From contig NC_049561.1 in the NCBI RefSeq assembly GCF_013368755.1, forward strand, positions 6,634,001-6,698,000: a DNA stretch of 64,000 nucleotides, given 5' to 3'. A program made the translations under genes and the position numbers. The notes beneath the pieces were generated by a model. The model was not told the origin of the DNA and made no database searches. It worked only from the letters and a program-made list of their open reading frames with translations. This document shows, in pieces, positions 32,987-43,954 of this stretch (position 1 is the first letter of the stretch; the number at the start of each line of letters is the position of its first letter). This DNA comes from Talaromyces rugulosus. Its lineage: Eukaryota > Ascomycota > Eurotiomycetes > Eurotiales > Trichocomaceae.

Positions 32987-34579
32987 TTAGCAAATTTCTT
33001 CAAAACTGTCTCTGTACAGTCGAGCAAATATCAGAACCCAGATGTACGAAACCCTCAAATATCCTTTATCGAGGTATCCGGACAAGTAATCAGACTCAAA
33101 GGTCACCAGGCCCCTTTCGCACAATTCGTCAGGAGTGATTTCAGTCCCGGGAATCGGCTTGTACTTGTGTAAAAGGCGATTGGCCGTAGCGGCCATGAAG
33201 ATTTCTTCCCCTCCCTCAGAAGGTATGACGCCGCGATAAGCGTCCATAATGTATTTCAAACCTTTATTTGTGATTTCAGGACCGGAGTCATCCTGGGGAT
33301 AAGTCTGAAACACATGGGACATGCATTCCAACGCCCGGCCGTGGCCACCGCAATGCCTGGCGAACTTGGAAATCGCAGTTCGAAAAACTTCAACCCCTTG
33401 AATTGTGGGTGTCTTAATCAGGGAACAAGGGAGAACAACTGTTTTTCTATTGAACCTTCCCCGAATTTTGTAGATTGGCCCAGAAATTCTTGAGGTGGCA
33501 CATACAATTCTGAAGCTGTTTTCCCGACATGCCAGACCTCCTAATTGGAGCAAGACATCGGTCAATGCTGATTTCCCATATCTAGTAGATATTACCTTGA
33601 GGCCGTCGACCACGAGGAAAACGGCTCTTGGTTCTCCTCCGTGCTGATTAGCATTCCAACGTTCGACAGCTCTCAGTATGACCTCGGGGTCGGGGGGTTT
33701 CCATTCAGCGATCAACTCCGATAGACCTCTCTCGCCGCCTATGAGTTGATGCAGCATTCTGTATCCAATGAGACCCATTGGATTATCTTCCAGGGTTTGA
33801 GGGGATTGGCCATTCTCTAGCGTGACATGAAATACCAATGGATCTTTCAATATCTGCGCTAATTGCTGGTTGCGGTGGTCACCATAAGTCCCATCGAAGC
33901 ACTTGAGAATTGTGTTGTGTAGTTCTACCGAATTCCGTGATTTTCCAGTTCCTGCCCCCGACAGAAATAGGTATAGAGGCATGGTCCACTTGTCTATGTA
34001 GCCGTTGGAGAACCAGTGGTAATGTTCTCCAACACTCTTGCGCAAATGTTTAACAAGATTATCGGAAGCCTGGTAATCCCAAGATACGCCGACAGAATTA
34101 ACAAGTCTTCCTGGTTTTGGAGGCACATATGGCAAACCTGATTTTTTTCCGAAAATATTAGTATTGGTACCGCTAAATTAAACAAACGGGCTGATAAACA
34201 TACCTGTAGGAAATTCGAGAGACACGGTTTTCTTCATGGTCATTTGAGACACCGGGTTAACTAAACTGTTGATAACAATTACTATCTGGAGGCCTGAGTC
34301 CGCGGATGCTAAATCTGATGGATGTATGGTCTCCGCAAAAGCAAAATCAATATCATGATCCACGTTGGTTGGATAAAAGGGCTGTGTTCTATTTATCTTC
34401 CTGCCCGGGCGATAGAAATCCCAAGAGAGCTCCTCCCTGAAGGTTGATTCGAAGAGTTTTGCTATCCTCTTTCTGACCGCGGACCAAGTCTCACCACCAA
34501 CGGTGCAGTCGATTGGAAAAGGCCTTGGGAGGTTATTGGCGAACGCAAAGACCACAGGGTGACTGTATGGCCCAGACAT
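32987..34579 (-). CDS. Crinkler (CR-type) P-loop NTPase protein
   Basis: Exons 34579-34204 and 34137-32987, joined across a 66-bp GT-AG intron, give 508 residues. The first 125 residues form an N-terminal header-like domain (SWDFYRPGRKINRTQPFY). They are followed by a P-loop NTPase with Walker A FLSGAGTGKSRN at about 183-194 and a Walker B-like AVFLVVDG at about 297-304. The GxGTGKSR form of the P-loop is typical of Crinkler/CR effector-type NTPases found in oomycetes and fungi. No nuclease or kinase tail is evident; the last 150 residues look like a helical lid domain. There is no secretion signal, so an intracellular role is likely. Function in fungi is open; conflict or self/non-self roles have been proposed for the family. 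Confidence 0.65.
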
Positions 34580-36529
34580 GGTGGGTTGTGTAGAAGACTC
34601 CAAGCTGCCAGCAGAGGGAGCGCAGGCTTGGAGAATATTTCTGGAATAGGGGAAAAAGTTTGTGTGGCAGAATAGGATTGTCAACAGTCAATCCTTCTAT
34701 GGCTTTCCCGATTAGGCTTAGTCATTGACTGGTCACGAGGCAGCAACCTGCTTTGCAAGTGCGTGCACTTAATAGCTGAGAAAAGAAAGAGTCGATGTGA
34801 TAAATTCAAGAGGAAAACTAAGAGTTTAAGATACACATTAGGAAGTAAGAGCATATTCGGGTGGATATCAGGGCGCGCTACCTCAGTCAATATATACTTG
34901 AAATATAATTATTTTATCTAAAATAATTAAATTACTTGTTTAAGTTATTCTAAAAGTGTTTATTTAGACAAGGCACAGATTACATATGTACTTAATTATA
35001 CCTACACACCGCTTTTACCATAAATTTTGGTTTCTATTTTGACGTCACCTAAGATCATCAATTACCTCATACTATCAATTGCTTGTGCTATTTTGCTGCT
35101 TTAGTCCTAGATGTTTGTAGTTATTATCCGTATTCTCTTAATATTATTACACCTTGCTTATTAGTAAGTGTATTCAATGATTCTCTCCTTGATACTATTT
35201 CATCAATGATATGAACGGGGGCTATTTGTTAGATGTAGTGCCAAAATAGAAAACTACAAGCATGACTGTGCACGTGAAGTAAACCAATCAGAAGCAATAA
35301 AAGAATCAGAGTCGATTAGGGATGGTGTTAGGGAGCTTAGGTGCTTGCAGGCTCGCAGGTCTCACTGTAGGTAGAAGAAGCTAGTCGATTACTAACTACG
35401 ACGACTCAGTAAATCATATACTGTTTTTTCTCTAATAGAAAAGTTTTAGGGCTATGAACCAAGACGTCTCCTATCATTTTTTGAGTAATTGGCATAAGTC
35501 AATAATAAATTTTGACGAAAAGATTAACTCATTCGCCAAAGGAACAACCCGTCTTATGAGCTATCAGAGTTCTGTTCCCTCTTGGACACAGTCATACTCG
35601 ACGAATGCCTGCAAATGAAACGGGGATTTTTTCAAGGGAGTACAGTGTCTTCCTCGCCGCTCAACAATCAGTCTACCTGGGACTATTTTCAGCAACAGAT
35701 GGCCAGATGTTAGCAACATGGTATCTTTGTTAGATGGCCAATCCAATATGATGTAATAGTAGCATCAATTGAATGCCTGGTACTATTGTAGTTCAGGATA
35801 TCTATTCCCGGGGAAAATGATTTCCCTTTTGTATATTCATATAATACATACTCTACCCTCTTGGCTGTTTCCATAATCCGTGCTGGTGCAATGGGTATCC
35901 TGGTTAGCCAGCTCCTTGGGACTTGTCACTCATGGAGTTCCTTCGGGAGGGCAGGAAATTGGTTCATTCCCAGTCGCGGGTTTTTTTGTTCTTTTCCTCA
36001 AACCTATCGTTCTTTATATATACAGAGACACTCGAGTCGGACGGAGCAGCAGCGAGCAAGCAGGGCGATCAGGTTTCTCTGAGTTACTTCAATTGTTTCC
36101 CCTTACAGTCAAGAGGTACGACGTTATATCCATAGTGCAACTCCTAAAGTACACCATGTAAGGCTTGACTGCTAGAAAGTCAGCCAAATCATGTGTATGG
36201 GCTATGTGGTATCACAGGGTAGTTGAACCGGTGCAGATAACGCACATGCCTTTGCCTGTGAGCCGCCCATTACTTTCTGCGCAACCTCAACCTCATTCAC
36301 TTTTTGTATTATTTTGTGCAAAATACTTATAAAGTGGTGAAAATGTCCAGGCAGCTAGGGGTGGTCGCTTCCATGCGAGGGCGGTGCGACGTTGCATCCC
36401 GAATTCCAACGAAGAATGGAATATGAAGTAAAGGGAGAGAGGTTTTCTTGCATATTGGGTATCAAGAAATGTTACATCATCCTTAGCTATATCAATCCGG
36501 ATTCGCCCGTGAGATTCCCACCATCAAAC
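34580..36529. other. Long AT-rich intergenic region
   Basis: Nearly 2 kb between divergent genes, strongly AT-rich at 34890-35200. It holds no convincing gene; the 60-residue minus-strand frame at 35564-35746 has no features I recognise. A TATAAA element lies at 36328-36333, about 200 bp before the dynamin-like ATG. Confidence 0.5.
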
Positions 36530-38934
36530 ATGACAGTCATACAGAAAGCCCCTGCTGAGGCCAGCACGATGCTCGCCGACTCCTCTTTGCTCGAGAAAAT
36601 TGACCAATTATTCGCCTGCAATGTGGGCGAATACATCAACTTACCGCAATTGGTCGTCGTTGGGGATCAATCCAGCGGGAAGAGCTCTGTCTTGGAAGGT
36701 TTGACGAACTTGAAATTTCCTCGAAATAGTGGCCTGTGTACCCGATTCGCGACTCAGATCATATTTCGTAGGGACCGTAAATTGAAAACAAGGAAAATCT
36801 CTGGCTCGATCATTTCAACGACCCACGACGATGAGAAGGAAAAATCTGGTTGGAGTATATCAGACATCGAGACACTCAACGACAGCGAGTTTGAGAAAAT
36901 GATGGCTGAGGTGGGTTTCGTCCTTCCAAACAGAACCAAGAGCGCAATATTAATTTGCTTTTTGTCCAAGGTCCACGTAGTTATGGGCCTATCAAACTCG
37001 GTGGGAGACAACTTGCCCACGTTTTCCTCTGACGTTCTTCGGTTAGAAATTCATGGACCCGATGAAAATCATCTTAGCGTCATCGATGTTCCTGGAATTT
37101 TCAAGACTACAACACCCGGATTAACTTCAAAGTCGGACATCACTCTTGTGAGAGATATGGTGCTCAATTACATGAGGAATCCTCGGTCTATTATACTTGC
37201 TGTTGTTCCAGCCAATGTGGATATTGCAACGCAAGAGATCATAGAGATTGCCAGAGAGTTGGATCCCGATGGAATGAGGACACTACGAATTCTTACAAAG
37301 CCCGACCTTGTTGACAAAGGGGCGGAAGATAAGATTATTGAACTTGTCGAAGGGAAGCAAGAATCGCAAGAATTAGGCTGGGTGGTAGTTAAAAATCTTG
37401 GTCAGAAGGACCTCCAGGACCTATCAATCAGTCGTAATCATGAAGAAGATTTATTCTTCCGTTCGCCTCCTTGGAACCGCCTCTCAAGCGATAATTACGG
37501 TATCGAGGCTCTGAGAACACGATTACAAGCACTTTTGGCTGCGAATGTGCGACGAGCGTTTCCATCGGTAAGTGCCTCCTCAAGTATTGTGGTACGAAGT
37601 TTGATCCGTAAAAACTGGTATTAGGTGCGGTCTGAAGTCTCAAGACGTCTCAAAAAATGCAAAAAAGTTCTTGAAAGCCTGGGAGAAGAGCGTGAATTCA
37701 CTGAGCAACAGAGCAAATTCTTGCTCGAAATTGTGTCCAAATTTCAGCGTATCACCGAGAATGCTCTTCATACAAACTACGGATCACAAGATGCCTTTGA
37801 CGAAGAACCAGGTTTACGACTGGCAACTTTGGTTGCTAATCGCAATGCACAGTTTTCTGACGACTTTTCCACTGTGGGTCATGTTTATGGCTTTATGTCA
37901 CATAGTCATGACGATGATTTAAACGCTCCACGAGACTCGGGAGTGGCTTCACCAGCAAGCTCTGTTGGCGCTCATGTCGGTGACACAGATGATGATGATG
38001 ATGATGAACAACAAGGACAAGAGCGCAATTTTGTCCCCAGCAGAAAATTAAATAGTTGCCCCGATATTGAGGATATTCTACATGACTGTGTCCCAATCAA
38101 GAACTGCCAGTCACAAGGCATTCTCGTTTGGATTGAGAATATCTATCGGGAGTCTCGTGGGTTTGAGATAGGAACGTTCAATTCGTCTATACTTTCCAGT
38201 GTACTGAAGAAACAATCCGCAAAATGGCCATCCCTGGCCGAGGGCTATATTTGCGATATCATATCCATGGTTCACACATTTACGAGTAAGGCATTAAAAA
38301 TATCCTGCGGAGATCCGAGAATGAGGCAAAACATCTTGTCGTTCTTGTTGGACGATCTTATGGACAAATACCGACAAGCCTTGTCGACGACGGAATTTCT
38401 TCTTCAAATTGAAAGAGAAGGAACACCCATGACGCAGAACCATTACCTGAATAGTAATTTACAAAAATGGTTAGAACAAATCCACTTCTTCTTCGTTTTT
38501 TTTTCCAGCTGTGACCAGCTAACGTTTATTTTAGTCGCCAGGAGCGCATCTCGTCTGCAGTAAAGAACTCTCAACATTCTGTGACACTAGCCGATAACAC
38601 CAAAGTGGACTGGGTCCGAGTTTCTGATATCGCCCAAACTCACCACATGAATAACTTGCAACAGACTGTGCAAGACATCCATGATATATTGAAATCATAC
38701 TACAAGGTGGCTAAAAAGAGGTTTATTGACAATATCTGCATGCAAGCCGCGGACTTCTACTTGGTAACAGGACCAACAGCTCCAATGAAATTGTTCTCGC
38801 CCTCTTGGGTCTACAATTTGTCAAGTGAGCAATTAGAAAACCTTGTCGGAGAGGAAGCTTCCGTGCAGAGGAAGCGTCGCCAGTTGAAAAAGCAGGTGAA
38901 AGATCTTGAGATTGGCAGAAATATTCTGCTTTAG
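36530..38934 (+). CDS. Dynamin-like (Mx-type) large GTPase
   Basis: Four exons: 36530-36910, 36971-37567, 37625-38469 and 38535-38934, giving 740 residues. The GTPase domain has G1 GDQSSGKSS at 45-53, G3 DVPG at 166-169 and G4 TKPD at 236-239, all intact. The middle/stalk region contains an acidic insert (GDTDDDDDDEQQG). The C-terminal GTPase effector domain follows (HHMNNLQQTVQDIHDILKSY to IGRNILL). No pleckstrin or transmembrane segment is seen. It is not the Vps1 or Dnm1 orthologue by pattern but one of the expanded Mx-like dynamins of filamentous fungi, whose roles are largely unknown. The first intron (60 bp) is in frame without stops; I chose removal because MMAE then joins VHVVMGL, as in relatives. 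Confidence 0.85.
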
Positions 38935-40198
38935 TTATGGCGGGGGGGGGGTGGGGGGCTAATTAGGGTTCTGTTTGATTCGAGATCTGAATAAGATAAA
39001 GACGAAATGTGATGCAATAAACCAAGAAGATGATATAGTTAGATCATTAGAACTGCTCGTACACTAGACTAGGATTGCATACGAGGGTGTATATCCTTTT
39101 ATACATATACACACATAATTAAATGTAACCTAGTTAGATGGGAAAGGTTTACCATGAAATCTGGAAGATTTTATCTGGAATACCTGCATCAATGTGAACT
39201 GGTATCAATCACATCCTGACCTCACTCTATAAACGATGTACAGATTAATGAACAAGATACAGCTCCTTTATGAAGCCGCGTACATGTAATTAAAATCATA
39301 AAATACACGGTACAATCCACCACTGCATTACAATAATCTACCAAATCTTCAAATCAGAATAAGATATACGTGTATCAATTGATGCTTTGGCGCTTTAATT
39401 ATTTCAATGTTGCACCAATATATACATGTATGTATATATAATCAATTGATGTATATCAATTATGCATGTATATAATATATAACTACACATTGATATCAAT
39501 ATTGAATAATGGGCAACACAGCTTGAAATATCCGGACAGAATTTAGTAATAGAACCAATACTACCGGAATTTTCCGGGTTTTGGTATTCATTGCCACATA
39601 ATTTAATGTCAACGGGTATAGACCGTATCACGGAGTTCGTCGGCGCCGAGCTCCAGCATCACCTGACCTACCATACAACACATCAATATTCCGATGTTGG
39701 TTTTGACCCAAAAAAACATCAAAATTTTTTTTATTTCAACAGGAACAAATTCACGACGTTCAAATAACATTTAGACTCGATATTCCACCAAAAGCGGTAT
39801 GTAGCTGGGGCTTTCGCGTGGCCGGCTAGGATGCGGAATGCTGCATACCAAGTTTATATTGTCTCGGGAAGATCTAGATTCTAATCTGAAAACACCCAAA
39901 AATAACATTCAAGTATATAGAACTGTTAATATTTTTAGTGAGTAGTTGGTGTTGGTCAGACTACGCGGTTCGGACATGTCACGGGCGTCATGCGATATCA
40001 TCTTGCCTGTTGACACGGGTTATCGAGGAAACGCCGGGTGGTGTGATGGGAGCTGTATAGTGTTAGATAGAAGGGAAAACTGGCATATAAATATGGCTGC
40101 ACTGTTAACACCTGGGATACTTTTTCATATACCAGCTCATCACAGCCATCAATCTCTACTTCACCAGTTTACCAATCAAATTCTCAGGGAAAAAAAAA
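38935..40198. other. AT-rich intergenic region with palindromic ATCAATTGAT words
   Basis: 1.26 kb without a gene. A G-rich run lies directly after the dynamin stop. From 39000 to 39600 the sequence is AT-rich, and the palindrome ATCAATTGAT or close variants recur near 39376, 39441, 39457 and 39490. Confidence 0.5.
40086..40093 (+). promoter_or_regulatory. TATA box of the small conserved protein gene
   Basis: TATAAATA lies 106 bp upstream of the ATG at 40199, a normal distance for a strong inducible fungal promoter. Confidence 0.45.
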
Positions 40199-40438
40199 AT
40201 GACTACAAACAACACCCCCCAATACGACTCCATGGCCAATTACACAGTCAACCACTGGGTCCGCCCAACGCCCGCAAACCAGGGCACGCGCCGCAGCGCC
40301 GCCGGCCGAGGATTGTTTTCTGGATTGCAGGATGTCAAGCATTACAATGTCGAAGAAGGGTGGGCAAAGCGACAGGTTGTTGAGGCGCCGGAGCAGAAAA
40401 AGGCGGAGGGGTTTTGGGCGTGGTGGTTTGGGAAGTGA
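40199..40438 (+). CDS. Small conserved fungal protein, 79 aa
   Basis: A single exon of 79 residues starting MTTNNTPQYDSMANYTVNHW. The middle has RRSAAGRGLFSGLQDVKHYN and the end is FWAWWFGK. I recognise the general style (Arg/Ser-rich RR..GRGLF motif, Trp-rich end) from short cytosolic proteins of Eurotiales, some of which are conidiation-linked, but I cannot name it. There is no signal peptide. A clear TATA box and an A-rich leader just before the ATG support expression. Confidence 0.6.
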   Translation: MTTNNTPQYDSMANYTVNHWVRPTPANQGTRRSAAGRGLFSGLQDVKHYNVEEGWAKRQVVEAPEQKKAEGFWAWWFGK

Positions 40439-40667
40439 TATTCCACATAATTATCAATGTGGGTTTTTTTCCCTCTTCATATGTAAAAGATATGGATGTG
40501 CTGATGAGGGATAGTCTTTGAAATCCCCGGCGTTTGGAGTTGGAGTTGGTGTTTGGGGTGCCAGTTGTACATATATTTAGGCCAGGGTGCAGATGTTTGT
40601 CTTGGGAGTTTCTGTTATGTGAATGCCGACAGTTGATTCACCGTGTCAGGGTTGAATTGTACGTACG

Positions 40668-40717
40668 CCGGCGGTAAGGGTTATCCAGGAATAACCCTAA
40701 CCGGCGGTAAGGGCTAT
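40668..40717. repeat. Direct repeat enclosing a hairpin
   Basis: CCGGCGGTAAGGGTTAT (40668-40684) recurs with one change at 40701-40717. AGGGTTAT at 40677-40684 pairs with ATAACCCT at 40691-40698 over a six-base loop. Confidence 0.7.
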
Positions 40718-41311
40718 CATAACGTTGTTTCATAATTCGTCCTGTCAGTAGGCACGTTGACGCGTTGGCCGTTGTAGCTGCATAGTTAATATCTAATAGT
40801 CGCATGAGTAGCGAACTTTTCGAAGATAAAGTTGCTGGCAAAGTTACAAGTGTACGTACTAATAGCAGTTGATCCGCGCATGGATCGATGGCCAGACTGA
40901 AACACGCGTCCAGAACACAAGATCGGCAGTCGAAAACTGTGCTCAGCCTCGGCCTCCAGAACAGTATTTTGGTAGACGGAGACTAATAGTGAAACTAATT
41001 AGTACGGTATATGGAGTAACAGTAGTAGTATGGAGTCATGGACGAGGAAGAAAGGGGGCGCGTACTGGGGTGGCCAATTAGGGCCGGGGCTGCCGACGTG
41101 AGGGCTGCAGTGGCAGAAACTATACGCAAACCCAAGGCTCTAGCCTCTCGGTCGTCGCCTAAAGGCCCTAAAGTTAAACCCGCAAAATAGTGCATAGTGC
41201 ATACTAGTCTTAAACGGGCTGGCGGGGGGATCGACGGTGTGGCGCGTGCCGCACTGGGGACCATTATTGGGCCTGTTGATGTTGGGTAGAGCGTTTGTTG
41301 GGATACGTAGA

Positions 41312-41335
41312 AGAGAGAGAGAGAGAGAGAGAGAA
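41312..41335. repeat. GA microsatellite
   Basis: About eleven AG units in the region upstream of the glucanase gene. Confidence 0.8.
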
Positions 41336-41690
41336 GACACACAAAGGACTTCATGATTTGTCTGCAGAGTAAAGAAGCACAAACAAAGACATGGTATCAA
41401 CGGTGAAGAAGTGATGACCTCAGCAGCCGGGAGCAAGCGAGACAATGCTGGGGCCGGTTGCTAGAGATCTGATTGGCCAACGGCGCCAAGTCGACAGAAA
41501 AGGCGGAAATTAAAAGCTGGGCCAAATAGCCTGAAGCGGCCTAGCGCCAGGAACGGGCTGCACGCGGAGTGGGGGCGCCGAGACCCGGCGTGGACCAATC
41601 GAGGCCGACTCCGACGAGGACTCGTAGTAAGCCGTGACAGCATGGTATGTAACTATGTGCTGGCAAAGACTGGTGTCCGCCCTACAAGTC

Positions 41691-41723
41691 ACAAGGCACA
41701 AGGCACAAGGCACAAGGCACAAG
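41691..41723. repeat. 7-bp tandem repeat (ACAAGGC)
   Basis: Four complete ACAAGGC units and a partial fifth in direct succession. Confidence 0.8.
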
Positions 41724-42169
41724 TCATCGCAGTCGTGTCGGTCGTGGACAATTGATGGCGGGCGATTCAAGACAAATTTGGATCCTCAGCGGAAAGGCTA
41801 TTTTAGGCATCGGCCAATGACCAGCGCCAGGTGCCTGGCCCCGCCGTAAACACGCGCCCTGACTGGCGGCAACGGGCCCCACTGGCCGGGCTGGGCGAAT
41901 CCAGGCGCAGCACACAAATTGCAGCCAGCGCTAAGCAAGACTACGCAGGACTAAGCAAGACCTAGCAGGATCCCCCCTGAACGCTGCCCAGTTTTTCCCT
42001 TATTATTGCTGTATCGTCGCTGACTCCTCCTTCTTCCCTCCTGCGCATCACCACTGCCTTGACCACCGCTTCACTCGTTCAGCGGGCATTCCTTTCGTCA
42101 GGACCTCTTCTTCCCCCCAACTCTCGTCAACCGTGATCGCTGTGATATCATACTTTTGGACTTTTGACA

Positions 42170-43954
42170 ATGAAGGGCGCTCTCTTGACCGCCGCGGCCG
42201 CCCTGATGGGCTCGGCCATGGCCAGCGACCACCGCCGTCACGGCCACGAGGCTTTCCACCACCGTCGTGATCTCGAGACTCCGGCCAGCACCTGTGGCTG
42301 CACCACCAGTGTCATCACCTACTGGGGCTCTCCTACCAGTGAGTACTCGAGCAGCATATGGGACATTCAGAAGGAAAACTAACCACCCCCAGTCATTCCC
42401 TTCTCTGCTCCTCCTACCCCATCCCCGGAGCCCACCACCACCTCGACCACCACCACGACTCTGCACTCGACCAGCTACGCCACTGTGACTGTCGAGGCCT
42501 CGTCGTCGGCTCCCCCTCCTCCGCCTCCCTCCCCAACTTCCACAACTTCCATCGCGCCGCCTCCCCCGGCTCTGCCAACTCCCTCCACCACCGTGTTCCC
42601 CAGCACTGGTACCTGGACTATCCCGGCCACCACCATCACCATCACCTCGGAGACCTACGTGTGCGGTGCCACCTCGACCACTGTCCCCAGCGGCACCCAC
42701 ACCGTTGGTGGCGTGACCACCGTCGTTGAGACCTCCACCACCATTGTCTGCCCCTACGCGACCACCTCGCCCTCTGGTACCACCGTGACCGACGTCATCG
42801 AGACCACCACCTACATCTGCCCAACCCCTGGTACCTACACCATTGCTCCCATCACCACTGTCGTGCCCGCCAGCACCACCATTGTCTGGCCCACTCCTTC
42901 GACCATCACCACTGGTACCTACACCCAGCCTGAGCAGACCGTCGTTGTGACCGAGACTTCCTTCACCTACACCTGCCCGGCTGCCACTGGCCTGCCCACC
43001 AGCAGCAGTGCTCCTCCCCCAGCTCCCGTCCAGACCACCACTTCTGCTGCTCCTCCTCCTCCCCCGGTTTCTACTACCTCCACCTCGGCCAGCGTTGCTC
43101 CCTCTCCTTCCAGCACCGGTGGCTCGTCCCCTGGAGGATCTTCTCTCGGACAGGTCCCCGACTACGCCATCACCTACACTGGCTACAACTCCGACTCTGG
43201 TTCTTGCTTGGATGCTAGCCAGGTCAAGTCCGACCTCCAGAAGATCAAGGGCAATGGTTTCCACGCCGTCCGTCTCTACTCGACTGACTGCAACCAGCTG
43301 GAGACTGTCGCCAGCCAGGCCATTGAGTTGGGCTTGAAGGCCATTCTCGGTGTTTTCATCAGCTCGGAGGGTATCAGCTCTGGTACCAGCCAGGTTGAGG
43401 ACATTGTCAGCTGGGGTACTTCCAATGGCTGGAAGAACATTGAGTTCATCGTTCTCGACAACGAGGCTATCATGGACAGTTACTGCACTGCCTCTGAGCT
43501 CGCCTCCTTTGTTACCAGCGCCAAGGCTACCATCAAGGCCGCTGGTTACGAGGGTGCCTTCACCATCTCGGAGCCTCTCAACGAGTGGCAACAGTATGGC
43601 GAAACCTTCTGTGAGGTTGTCGACTTTGCCTCTTCCAACATCCAGGCCTTCTTCAACGGTGCTGTGACCGCCGAGCAGGCCGGTTCTTTCGTTGCCGAGG
43701 AGGTTGCTCTGCTGAAGAAGATCTGCCCCAAGAGCGACGTGGTCTTTGTCGGTGAGTCCGGCTGGCCCACCGCTGGTGACTCCAACGGCGTTGCCATCCC
43801 CGGTGCCTCTGAGCAAAAGGCTGCCATGGACGCTATCCGCAAGGAGTGCGGTACCTTCACCGCCCAGTTCTCCTACTCCAGCGACAAGTGGAAGTCCCCA
43901 GGCTCTTACGGTGTTGAGCAATTCTGGGGCCTTGCTGATATGTTGACCCTCTAA
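42170..43954 (+). CDS. btgE: Cell-wall beta-glucanase, GH17, BtgE/Scw11 type
   Basis: Exons 42170-42338 and 42393-43954 give 576 residues. Residues 1-18 form a signal peptide (MKGALLTAAAALMGSAMA). A basic HHRR segment follows, then a long Ser/Thr/Pro-rich linker with repeated TTIVCP/TTYICP-like units, probably heavily O-glycosylated. The C-terminal GH17-like domain (about 290-576) begins ITYTGYNSDSGSCLDASQV. It has FTISEPLNEWQQYGETF and VVFVGESGWPTAGDSNGV; the Glu of GESGWP is the conserved GH17 catalytic residue. There is no GPI signal. Scw11 acts at daughter-cell separation in yeast, and BtgE is its Aspergillus counterpart. Codon use is strongly biased (C-ending), which fits high expression. 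It opens the cell-wall gene group of this window. Confidence 0.88.

Larger units (their letters stand above)
40439..42169. other. Intergenic region and BtgE-like promoter
   Basis: 1.7 kb without a convincing gene. It includes a small hairpin with direct repeats, a GA microsatellite, a 7-bp tandem repeat and a duplicated CTAAGCAAGAC word near 41930-41960. The last 150 bases are pyrimidine-rich leader. Confidence 0.5.

Noticed and set aside
35564..35746. 60-residue minus-strand frame in the AT-rich spacer
   Set aside because: Could be a relic of a gene, but too short and without recognisable motif to support a call.
42098..43921. 607-residue minus-strand frame across the glucanase gene
   Set aside because: Antisense shadow of a codon-biased Ser/Thr/Pro-rich gene; the plus strand has signal peptide, splice sites and a GH17 domain.
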